Of a stretch of DNA of 13,602 nt, positions 6,489 through 12,294 are shown piece by piece (position 1 is the stretch's first letter; every line of letters begins with the position of its first letter). Source of the DNA: a bacterium (GTDB lineage: Bacteria; JAHJDO01). The notes beneath the pieces are model-generated. The model made no database searches and was not told the DNA's origin. It saw only the letters and a program-made list of their open reading frames with translations. The translations under genes were made by a program, and so were the position numbers. The stretch is taken from NCBI GenBank assembly GCA_023129655.1, contig JAGMBN010000023.1, positions 1 through 13,602 of the forward strand, read 5' to 3'.

Positions 6489-7559
6489 TCAAATTCCTCC
6501 TATTTTTCTATAACTCGTACTGCGCCCCTGGCCAATACGTTCAACTTTTTTAAGCCGCAGCAGCTTATTGAGCGCTTGTCTGACAGTTGGATGGGCAATT
6601 TTTGTTTTTTTCGCAATTTCAAGAGGAGCAGCTTCATCTGTATTCTTAAGATACTGCCAAACTGCCTGTTGTTTTTTAGTGAAAAGCCTTTCTATGTTTT
6701 CCTTTGATAATAATTCTACTGCCATTTGTGATTGTTTCAAAAAAATAGTAAAAAAGAAATCAAGCCATGATGTAATATCTTCATGTTTAGTGTTAAGGGT
6801 TTTTTGGCTTCTGCGAAGCGCAATATAATATTCCAGTTTATTGTCCTCAACCAGCTTCTCATGAGAAATGTAAGACATATACAAATATCCCTCTTTTAGT
6901 AAAAGAAGGTTTGTTAGGACACGGGAAAGCCGACCATTTCCGTCTTGAAACGGATGAATCTTTAAAAATTCCACTAAGAAATTAGCAACCACAAGTAATG
7001 GATGGAACGTCTTTTCTTCAAGCTCTTTTTGAGTCCATTCAACCAACTCCTGCATTTCTTTTGGAGTAAGAAAGGCGCACGTAGTATCAAAAAGGACACC
7101 AATTGATTGGCCAGCCTTGTCTATCATGTGCACTTTATTTTCCTGTTTCTTGTATTCACCCAGATGTCCTTGATCCTTCTCAACATACTTAAGAAGTTCG
7201 CTATGGAAGTATTTTATGGTGTTTTCATTAAACTGAAGCTTCTTCCACGAATTAAAAACATTCTCAAGTAATTCATAATATCCTTTAGCTTCCTGTTTGT
7301 CGCGATCAATAAACTTTTGAATAGAAATACCACGCATCATCTTCTCAATATCTTCATCCGAAAGCTCAGCGCCCTCAATACGAGTGGATGCGCCAGTAGA
7401 AGTAATCAAAACAGATCGTTTGAGACGACCTAAAACCTGACTGCCTAATTGCGCTCCCCCAATCCATTGTCCCTGCAATTTATCAATTTGCGCTATCTTC
7501 GACCAAATACTATCAGGAATATTCTGAAGCCGTTGATTAAAAGGATTATTTTTTGCCAT
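6489..7559 (-). CDS. Fic-domain protein with N-terminal inhibitory motif and C-terminal winged helix
   Basis: Fic enzymes usually transfer AMP from ATP to a target hydroxyl. The complete core HPFQDGNGRLSR is near residues 202-213 (counted from the ATG at 7559), with the catalytic His and the nucleotide-binding Asn/Arg present. The N-terminal STRIEG (about 58-63) fits the inhibitory (S/T)xxxE(G/N) helix of self-inhibited class II Fic proteins. Residues about 296-352 form a winged-helix DNA-binding region (AVWQYLKN, HPTVRQALNKLLRL). An upstream TTG at 7571 is possible, but the ATG at 7559 is preferred. A strong promoter with a tandem repeat over its -10 lies directly upstream, hinting at autoregulation through the winged helix. 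The gene splits ketosynthase from ACP and has no evident role in lipid synthesis, so it is most likely a late insertion. Target unknown. Confidence 0.92.
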   Translation of the reverse strand: MAKNNPFNQRLQNIPDSIWSKIAQIDKLQGQWIGGAQLGSQVLGRLKRSVLITSTGASTRIEGAELSDEDIEKMMRGISIQKFIDRDKQEAKGYYELLENVFNSWKKLQFNENTIKYFHSELLKYVEKDQGHLGEYKKQENKVHMIDKAGQSIGVLFDTTCAFLTPKEMQELVEWTQKELEEKTFHPLLVVANFLVEFLKIHPFQDGNGRLSRVLTNLLLLKEGYLYMSYISHEKLVEDNKLEYYIALRRSQKTLNTKHEDITSWLDFFFTIFLKQSQMAVELLSKENIERLFTKKQQAVWQYLKNTDEAAPLEIAKKTKIAHPTVRQALNKLLRLKKVERIGQGRSTSYRKIGGI

Positions 7560-7580
7560 AAATTTATCCAATATTTTATC

Positions 7581-7600
7581 TATATCGGATTATATCGGAT
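7581..7600. promoter_or_regulatory. Two tandem 10-bp repeats over the fic -10: candidate operator
   Basis: TATATCGGAT occurs twice head to tail, a spacing of one helical turn. The fic -10 hexamer (7589-7594) straddles the junction between the copies. A protein bound here would block RNA polymerase. The winged helix of the Fic protein itself is the obvious candidate, but that is inference. Confidence 0.5.
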
Positions 7601-7617
7601 TAGCGAAATTAAGTCAA
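7589..7617 (-). promoter_or_regulatory. Sigma-70-type promoter for fic
   Basis: On the minus strand TTGACT (7617-7612) and TATAAT (7594-7589) are separated by exactly 17 nt, close to the ideal housekeeping promoter. The -10 is about 30 nt before the fic ATG. The -35 overlaps the last codons of the ketosynthase gene. It could also drive ACP and the downstream cluster genes. Confidence 0.75.
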
Positions 7618-8838
7618 ACTTTTGCACACCAGCGCTGCATTAATTCCGCCAAATGCAAAGCAATTTTTTACCATAATTTTAATTTCTCTGCTTAAAGGCT
7701 TCATTACATGATGAATACCCTCACAATCAGGACTTACTGTCTCAAGATTTAGAGTGGGATATATGCAGCCTTTTTCCATCATTGCCAAAGAAGCAATTAG
7801 TTCCAATGCCCCCGATGCGCCAAGCGTATGTCCGATATATCCCTTCAAACTGCTTACCGGAACATGATCGCCGAATATCTCTACTATTGCCTGAGCTTCT
7901 TCTTTGTCGCCTTGCACTGTTGCTGTTGCATGAGCATTAATATAATCAACATCTTTTGGTTCAACATGCGCATTGCTTAAGGCATTACTGATACATGAAA
8001 CCATACCTGTTCTGCTGGACTGGCTGATATGAGCTCCGTTTCCGCATGTATGATATCCGATAATCTCAGCGTATATTTTTACCTTTCTTGCTACAGCCCT
8101 TTCATACTCCTCCAGAACAAGTATCCCACTCCCCTCCCCACATACCAACCCGTCACGTTTTATATCAAAAGGCCGTGGGGTTTTATGGGGAGATTGATTA
8201 TAGTTTGTTGATGTTGCAAAGAGAATATCAAAGGATCCGGTAACAGTTGGATGAATTTCTTCTGCGCCACCGCATAATACTGCATCTTGTTTGCCTAACC
8301 TAATCAGATCATATCCTGCTCCGATAGCTTGTAATGCAGATGCGCATGCGGCAGAGGTTGCCATAACGCAACCTGTTATTCCTAGATACTGAGATACATT
8401 CATTGCTGCTGTATGGGAAATGCATTGAAAGAATTTTGTTGAATTAAGTTGAGTTAGATCCTTTGTTGGGACCATAATTTCAAATGTCTCGCTAAGGCTT
8501 TGAGCGCTTCCTGTAGTTGACCCGATAATACATCCAATCCTTCCTGTAGATAATGCTTCTTTGTCTATATCAGCATCTGACAGAGCTTGTCGCGCTGCCT
8601 GAGCTGCAAAAATACTCATTCTTCCCATTGATCGTCTGTTCTGACGCGGTATTAATTTTTCATTTTTAACTTCTGCAGGCGCTGCAACTAAACTGCGCAA
8701 GCCGATATATTGGTTCCAATCATCCATATAACGAACAGCGCTTTTCCTTTGTTCAATTCCATTAATAAGAGCAGGAACGTCATTGCCCAGAGGAGAAATA
8801 GCTCCAACACCTGTTATTACTGCCCGTTTTATATGCAT
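7609..8838 (-). CDS. FabF-type beta-ketoacyl-ACP synthase (KAS II/aryl-polyene-like)
   Basis: Condensing enzyme of 409 aa, the usual FabF length, extending an ACP-bound chain by two carbons per cycle with decarboxylation of malonyl-ACP. The catalytic triad is complete: C165 in SAACASALQAIG, H303 in NAHATATVQGD and H337 in KGYIGHTLGASG, plus K332. The C-terminal NCFAFGGINAALV (392-404) is the family's glycine-rich loop. The GD after NAHATAT and the overall layout fit FabF and aryl-polyene ketosynthases. The active Cys argues against this being a chain-length factor, and no second ketosynthase is visible, so it probably acts as a homodimer. The ATG overlaps the stop of the FAD oxidoreductase gene by 10 nt, showing a tight operon. 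Its end carries the -35 of the fic promoter, consistent with fic having landed directly behind it. Confidence 0.94.
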   Translation of the reverse strand: MHIKRAVITGVGAISPLGNDVPALINGIEQRKSAVRYMDDWNQYIGLRSLVAAPAEVKNEKLIPRQNRRSMGRMSIFAAQAARQALSDADIDKEALSTGRIGCIIGSTTGSAQSLSETFEIMVPTKDLTQLNSTKFFQCISHTAAMNVSQYLGITGCVMATSAACASALQAIGAGYDLIRLGKQDAVLCGGAEEIHPTVTGSFDILFATSTNYNQSPHKTPRPFDIKRDGLVCGEGSGILVLEEYERAVARKVKIYAEIIGYHTCGNGAHISQSSRTGMVSCISNALSNAHVEPKDVDYINAHATATVQGDKEEAQAIVEIFGDHVPVSSLKGYIGHTLGASGALELIASLAMMEKGCIYPTLNLETVSPDCEGIHHVMKPLSREIKIMVKNCFAFGGINAALVCKSLT

Positions 8839-10331
8839 AATCTCTGCGCAATAAAATGATCATATTTTTCTTTTCCAACAATAGTTCTTCCAACAACAAA
8901 TGAAGACATCATTGCCCCTACCACTCCCGGCAGCATAGAGCTCTGACCGGCGGCATATATATTGCGAAGAGGAAGCTTTCCAAAAAGATTAAACTGTCCG
9001 ATCTTTTGTTTCACACCATACGCTGACCCGTCAGGAGAATTCAAATAATCTCTGAATGTCAGGATAGATGCAGAATCTACTATTTTAAAAGAATCCTTAT
9101 ACTCAGGAAATTTTTCAATAATACGCTCTTTGATACTACTAACATGTTGTTGTTTATATTTTATGTAATCAGAAGGACGATTCCCTGTTTTTGAAAGCTT
9201 CCATGCTTTTACATGCTCAGAGAAAGACACTTCAAGCGCGCTCAATACATGATAGGATTTCCCATTTACTTCTTCTGCATTCTGCATAATTACCATAGCT
9301 GGCACCCCACTATTTCCCGGATCAAGCAGCTGGTTTATATCTGTTGTTGGAAATAGAGAGGTGATTGTTGGTGTAAAGTCATCTGCTGAGTTAGTAGATT
9401 CCACAACACCATACACTGAAAAGAAGCCTGCTGACGGTTCAAATGCTGACACTCGGTCAACAAAAGCCTTGCTCAAATGGTTCTTAGGCAGTGTTTTCAA
9501 CACTTCTCTGGGATGTATTGTAAAGATACACTGGTCACAGGATATTTCTTCTCCGGTATTCAGCGCAAAGCGTCCTACACAATTATTCTGTATATCAGCA
9601 CATTCTGTAATATACCTATTGCACATAATTTCAATATTAAATTCTTTAAAACACTTCTGAAATGCTTTGATAAATGCATCACCGCCGTCCTTCACTCTGG
9701 CAACGGATTCATACAGGCTGTAACAGATTCTGCTATGATTGGCAAATGAAATCTCCTGAGGTTTGACTCCGTAACACATGCTGTATCCAGCCAGCAGCGC
9801 TTTCAACCTGTGATTATTAGTTAATTGGCTTAGAACATCATCAAGACTTAGAAAATCCTCATCCAAAAGAGTTGTCGGCATAGAAATTTTACGCAAATCC
9901 ATGGCAGCAGTCTGATTACAAACACTCTTGACCATAGCAAAATATTTGTCTATGGCATGTTCTTCGCGAGGAAAGTATTCCTTTATCTTTTCTATTGTTC
10001 TCTGATAACCAGTTGGCAGATTATATGTTGTCTTTTCCGGGCCAACTATAAACTGGTTATTTTTCTCCTCTGACAGATAAATGGGCTGAATATGATCCTT
10101 AATACCAAGAACCATCAGCATATCCTGAAAAATCCCGTTTTTATAGAATCCGCCTGTAAAGTGAAAACCTGTATCAAAAGGGATGCCTTGAGAATAAAAC
10201 CGCCTCAACGATCCTCCGATATGCGCATTTTTTTCAACAAGCAGCACTTTATGCCCATTCATACCAAGTAAAAGCGCAAGCGTCAGGCCGCTGATACCGC
10301 TTCCCACAATTATGTCATCATATTTTTTCAT
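8829..10331 (-). CDS. CrtI/CrtISO-like FAD-dependent oxidoreductase (phytoene desaturase family)
   Basis: Flavoprotein of 500 aa. The N-terminal dinucleotide fold has DIIVGSGISGLTLALLL with GSGISG at residues 10-15 and the ribose-binding E33, then GGSLRRF (39-45). The C-terminal FAD motif NIYAAGQSSMLPGVVGAMMSS (457-477) is characteristic of carotenoid desaturases and isomerases and retinol saturase. No carotenoid genes (crtB, crtE) are present. Next to a ketosynthase and ACP, the likelier role is desaturation, saturation or isomerisation of a polyene acyl chain. Such proteins recur with radical SAM enzymes in the predicted ladderane clusters of anammox bacteria. The gene overlaps the ketosynthase gene by 10 nt. 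Its start is 13 nt after the transposase stop, so the original upstream context, probably fabG, has been separated. No strong ribosome-binding site is seen. Confidence 0.9.
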   Translation of the reverse strand: MKKYDDIIVGSGISGLTLALLLGMNGHKVLLVEKNAHIGGSLRRFYSQGIPFDTGFHFTGGFYKNGIFQDMLMVLGIKDHIQPIYLSEEKNNQFIVGPEKTTYNLPTGYQRTIEKIKEYFPREEHAIDKYFAMVKSVCNQTAAMDLRKISMPTTLLDEDFLSLDDVLSQLTNNHRLKALLAGYSMCYGVKPQEISFANHSRICYSLYESVARVKDGGDAFIKAFQKCFKEFNIEIMCNRYITECADIQNNCVGRFALNTGEEISCDQCIFTIHPREVLKTLPKNHLSKAFVDRVSAFEPSAGFFSVYGVVESTNSADDFTPTITSLFPTTDINQLLDPGNSGVPAMVIMQNAEEVNGKSYHVLSALEVSFSEHVKAWKLSKTGNRPSDYIKYKQQHVSSIKERIIEKFPEYKDSFKIVDSASILTFRDYLNSPDGSAYGVKQKIGQFNLFGKLPLRNIYAAGQSSMLPGVVGAMMSSFVVGRTIVGKEKYDHFIAQRLCI

Positions 10332-10344
10332 CTAAATATTCTCT

Positions 10345-10929
10345 TCATTGCGTAGGGGGCAGACATGCCTGACCCGTTAATTTATTATTCTTGATATTAT
10401 TTTCGTCATCATCCCATTTCAATGGATTATTTGAAATGTATTCTCTGATTTCCTGCAATGATTTATCATTTCGGATAATGTGGTCGTAGAACGATCTCTG
10501 CCATATTTTGCCAGAAATATTCAAATTATTATCGTTAATGTATTTGACATATTCAAGAGCGGATTTTGATTTAAACGAACGGATAATTTGAGGAATTGTA
10601 GGGGAGGGGCTTGCCCCCTCTCGCTTGTTTATAATTAGAATACTATGAATATGGTTTGGCATAATAATATATTGATCTAATTCGACATTGTCATATTGAT
10701 TTTTTATATCGTTCCATTGTCTATTGATAATTTCTCCAATTATTGATAATTCTATACGGGCGCATGTATTTTGATTACGGGCGCAGGCAAGCGGCGCCCC
10801 TACAGTATTTTTATGTTTTCCAAATATATTTTCTCTGTTTCTCGTACAAATCGTTACATAATAATATCCTGTCGTAGAATAATCGTATTTTTTTAATCTG
10901 ATCGGTTTTCTCGTGGGGAATTTATCCAT
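10345..10929 (-). CDS. REP-associated tyrosine transposase (RAYT, IS200/Y1 family) with in-frame REP sequences
   Basis: A 194-aa HUH/Y1 nuclease that would nick at REP hairpins. The start chosen is the ATG at 10929 (MDKFPTRKPIRLKKYDYS), because the open frame further upstream only re-reads the GNAT gene. GYYYVTICTRNRENIFG (21-37) opens the domain. The metal-binding HUH motif is PNHIH (H93, H95), and WQRSFYDHIIRN (143-154) with REYISNNPLKW (162-172) carries the probable catalytic Tyr164. Three stretches look like translated REP DNA: VGAPLACARNQNTCARI (43-59), GASPSPT (105-111) and the C-terminal TGQACLPPTQ (185-194). They fall between conserved blocks, so the enzyme may still fold, but activity is uncertain. 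Lone RAYTs are usually domesticated chromosomal genes rather than active insertion sequences. It lies within the lipid operon, 13 nt before the FAD oxidoreductase. Confidence 0.9.
   Translation of the reverse strand: MDKFPTRKPIRLKKYDYSTTGYYYVTICTRNRENIFGKHKNTVGAPLACARNQNTCARIELSIIGEIINRQWNDIKNQYDNVELDQYIIMPNHIHSILIINKREGASPSPTIPQIIRSFKSKSALEYVKYINDNNLNISGKIWQRSFYDHIIRNDKSLQEIREYISNNPLKWDDDENNIKNNKLTGQACLPPTQ
10352..10375. repeat. Degenerate REP at the RAYT 3' end
   Basis: Starts with foot GTAG and runs GGGGGCAGACATGCCTGACC, with only a short internal stem (GGCA with TGCC). It encodes the last residues of the transposase (GQACLPPT), so the original stop codon was probably earlier. Confidence 0.6.
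10598..10623. repeat. REP-like palindrome inside the RAYT gene
   Basis: Begins with GTAG at 10598 followed by GGGAGGGGCTTGCCCCCTC; GGGGC pairs with GCCCC around a 2-nt loop. It is translated in frame as REGASPSPT between the HUH block and the tyrosine block, and is of the same kind as the arms at 556-625. Confidence 0.75.
10755..10803. repeat. Second REP variant (GGGCGC type) inside the RAYT gene, with a partial copy
   Basis: A 25-bp unit at 10779-10803 ends in foot CTAC and has GGGCGC facing GCGCCC. A partial copy, TACGGGCGCA, precedes it at 10755-10764 and recurs at 10776-10785. Translated in frame it gives VGAPLACARNQNTCARI. It differs from the GGGCAGGG type, so at least two REP subfamilies are present. 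Confidence 0.7.
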
Positions 10930-10948
10930 TTTTATTTTACATCGAATC

Positions 10949-11435
10949 GTTAGCCAAGCTTCCTCTCCATGTATACATCTACGAGATCCTCTCCCGAGAC
11001 ACTCTCTGACCACTGGTTGTGGCATTCACTGACGACATGAAATCCTAGTCTGGAGAAGATGTTAACATTGCCAGTTTGCTTGATAGTATTGAGAGAGAGG
11101 GCACGCACTCCGCTCCGCCAACCGATATCCGCAAGATGATTGACGAACAATCTGGCAATTCCTCTCCGGCGATACTCAGGTAGAACCATTGGACCAAGGA
11201 TATGGATGATGCCATTCTCCTTTTCGTACTCAACCGTAGCGACAATCCTGCCCTCAGAAACACAGACGAGTCGAGTCCGAAAGCTCTTGCGCTTGGTTTT
11301 CCGTGCAAGAGCAGCCTTGTTGGGTCGATAGACCTTTCTTAATATCTCCACGGACGCTGAATTGACCTCACGCACGCTATTTTCATCATCCTTGGTTGCT
11401 TCACGGATAATCATTGTTGAATTCATCTGGCTAAC
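10949..11435. other. GNAT gene bracketed by 7-bp inverted cores (possible gene cassette)
   Basis: On the minus strand GTTAGCC (11435-11429) precedes the gene and its exact inverse, GGCTAAC (10955-10949), follows it, overlapping the GNAT stop codon TAA. Integron cassettes begin with GTTRRRY and start their attC with the inverse core, often over the stop codon. GTTAGCC deviates from that consensus at one position (C for R). No integrase is visible, so the call is tentative. Confidence 0.35.
10950..11426 (-). CDS. GNAT-family N-acetyltransferase
   Basis: Acetyl-CoA-dependent acetyltransferase with the whole GNAT fold. From the ATG at 11426 (158 aa) it has MIIREATKDD at the first strand and VLPEYRRRGIARLFVNHL (about 81-98). 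RRRGIA there is the pyrophosphate-binding loop (motif A), and NIFSRLGFHVV (about 122-132) is motif B. An ATG at 11444 would add six residues, but it lies upstream of the cassette-like core GTTAGCC, so 11426 is favoured. The small-molecule or protein acceptor cannot be predicted. By eye the gene is visibly richer in G+C than its neighbours, which, with its flanks, points to horizontal acquisition. It has no evident role in the lipid pathway and sits between a nucleotidyltransferase unit and a transposase. Confidence 0.88.
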   Translation of the reverse strand: MNSTMIIREATKDDENSVREVNSASVEILRKVYRPNKAALARKTKRKSFRTRLVCVSEGRIVATVEYEKENGIIHILGPMVLPEYRRRGIARLFVNHLADIGWRSGVRALSLNTIKQTGNVNIFSRLGFHVVSECHNQWSESVSGEDLVDVYMERKLG

Positions 11436-11505
11436 ACCAATCATTGAACGTTTGCTATTACTTTAGAATTACTATACTTAAAACGGCTTAAAACCTCAAT
11501 AAAAA
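11429..11505. repeat. Imperfect palindrome A, attC-like, upstream of the GNAT gene
   Basis: ATTGAACGTTT (11443-11453) faces AAACCTCAAT (11491-11500) across a loop of about 37 nt, and the outer end is GGCTAAC (11429-11435). The layout and much of the sequence match palindrome B at 12216-12294, including the shared AATCATTGAAC and TCAATAAAAA blocks. An outer second core is not clear in this copy. Confidence 0.4.
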
Positions 11506-11520
11506 TTTAATTTATAGATT

Positions 11521-11549
11521 CCCCGATCAAGTCGGAGAATGACAAAGAG
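11521..11549. repeat. Short dispersed-type palindrome
   Basis: From 11519, ATTCCCCGA faces TCGGAGAAT around TCAAG, with one mismatch, followed by GACA. This resembles a palindrome type scattered between genes in many bacterial genomes. It lies in the 142-nt gap between the nucleotidyltransferase and GNAT genes. Confidence 0.5.
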
Positions 11550-11565
11550 ATTGTTTTTTGATTCA

Positions 11566-11581
11566 TGCATCTTGCGATGCA
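11566..11581 (-). other. GNRA-type hairpin after the nucleotidyltransferase stop
   Basis: In minus-strand RNA UGCAUC pairs with GAUGCA around the tetraloop GCAA, 5 nt after the stop codon. What follows is AUGAAUCAAAAAACA, with no U-run, so it is not a canonical terminator. It may only stabilise the 3' end. Confidence 0.4.
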
Positions 11582-11586
11582 GCATG

Positions 11587-12060
11587 TTATTTCTCGTCGA
11601 GTGAATCCAATTGTTCGGCTTCTTTGAGCTTTTCAAGATCGATTTTATCTTGCGGTCTTCCGCTTGCTTCTTTCGCTATGATTAGATCATGTCTTGAAAT
11701 GAATGAGACTTCGGTACCATCCAGTTCGACCATCTTTCTATTTTTCCATGCCGCTTTAAATTCAACTCCTGGAATTGACATCATAATATCAACCCTCAAA
11801 GGCGGTCTTCCCATCTGATAGAAGTAATCTTTTTGTGTGAAGTCATCCGCAGTAAGATCTACCAGTGGCGCACTAAATTCCTTCAATGCGGTATACACTG
11901 AATTTGCATTCTTAGGATCTGTCGCTATCCATATATCGAGATCTTTCGTAAACCGCGGCTCGCTATACTTCATTACAGCATAACCACCAACAATAAGATA
12001 GCGAATCTTATGCTTTTTGAAAAGATTCAACAGTTCTTTGAAGTCGGAATTCGTTAGCAC
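11587..12060 (-). CDS. MNT/AbiEii-like nucleotidyltransferase (DUF6036-type)
   Basis: Small polymerase-beta-fold nucleotidyltransferase of 157 aa. YLIVGGYAVMKYS (21-33) gives the GG signature, and FTKDLDIWI (37-45) supplies the metal-binding Asp pair D40 and D42. A third acidic position is probably the D in LRVDIMMS (about 107-114). Related proteins occur as toxins or antitoxin-like NTases in type IV AbiE or MNT/HEPN systems, but here no HEPN partner is evident. The start is GTG at 12060 with a good Shine-Dalgarno (GAGG, 5 nt upstream). The start lies inside the preceding small ORF, which it overlaps by 53 nt, so the two are probably one translational unit. The acceptor substrate is unknown. 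Confidence 0.85.
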   Translation of the reverse strand: MLTNSDFKELLNLFKKHKIRYLIVGGYAVMKYSEPRFTKDLDIWIATDPKNANSVYTALKEFSAPLVDLTADDFTQKDYFYQMGRPPLRVDIMMSIPGVEFKAAWKNRKMVELDGTEVSFISRHDLIIAKEASGRPQDKIDLEKLKEAEQLDSLDEK

Positions 12061-12205
12061 TTTTACCTCGAATTAAGAAATAATCATGCAGCATATCTGA
12101 TGCTGCCTCAAAAATAACACGATCACCTTTAGACTGCCAGAAATGAATATCAAATGAATGTCGCTTATCTGTGATACGCTGATAGTTTTCCTCGATTGAT
12201 CTCAT
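12008..12205 (-). CDS. Small protein paired with the nucleotidyltransferase (possible toxin-antitoxin partner)
   Basis: A 65-aa ORF starting at an ATG with AGGA about 6 nt upstream (MRSIEENYQRITDKRH). It has no catalytic motif I recognise. It is charged, with a central DIHFWQSKGDRVIFEAASDMLHDYFLIRG, which suggests a small helical protein, and no signal peptide or membrane segment. It overlaps the nucleotidyltransferase gene by 53 nt in another frame, so the overlap DNA encodes both proteins. Its ATG follows the integron-like core GTTAGGT by 11 nt. The arrangement, small first gene then NTase, looks like a toxin-antitoxin-type pair, but which would be toxic is not known. Confidence 0.7.
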   Translation of the reverse strand: MRSIEENYQRITDKRHSFDIHFWQSKGDRVIFEAASDMLHDYFLIRGKSANEFRLQRTVESFQKA

Positions 12206-12215
12206 TTTCTTTCCT

Positions 12216-12294
12216 ACCTAACATTAATCATTGAACTTTCTCATTTTTACCATAGCTCAAATTGCTTGAAACTTCAATAAAAACAACCTTAGAG
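12216..12294. repeat. Imperfect palindrome B, attC-like, between fabG and the small ORF
   Basis: Inner arms ATTGAACTTT (12230-12239) and AAACTTCAAT (12269-12278) match at 9 of 10 positions across a 29-nt loop. The outer ends are ACCTAAC (12216-12222; GTTAGGT on the minus strand, a perfect GTTRRRY core) and CTTAGAG (12288-12294), only partly complementary. The 79-bp length and two-arm layout resemble integron attC sites. The outer end overlaps the fabG stop codon. Confidence 0.4.

Noticed and set aside
8829..10331. Carotenoid biosynthesis gene (true phytoene desaturase)
   Set aside because: The fold fits, but no phytoene synthase or prenyl-diphosphate synthase gene is present and the neighbours are acyl-chain enzymes, so a carotenoid role is not supported.
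10930..11025. N-terminal extension of the RAYT protein starting MPQPVVRECLGRG
   Set aside because: This stretch is the GNAT 3' end read in another frame; the RAYT family start fits the ATG at 10929.
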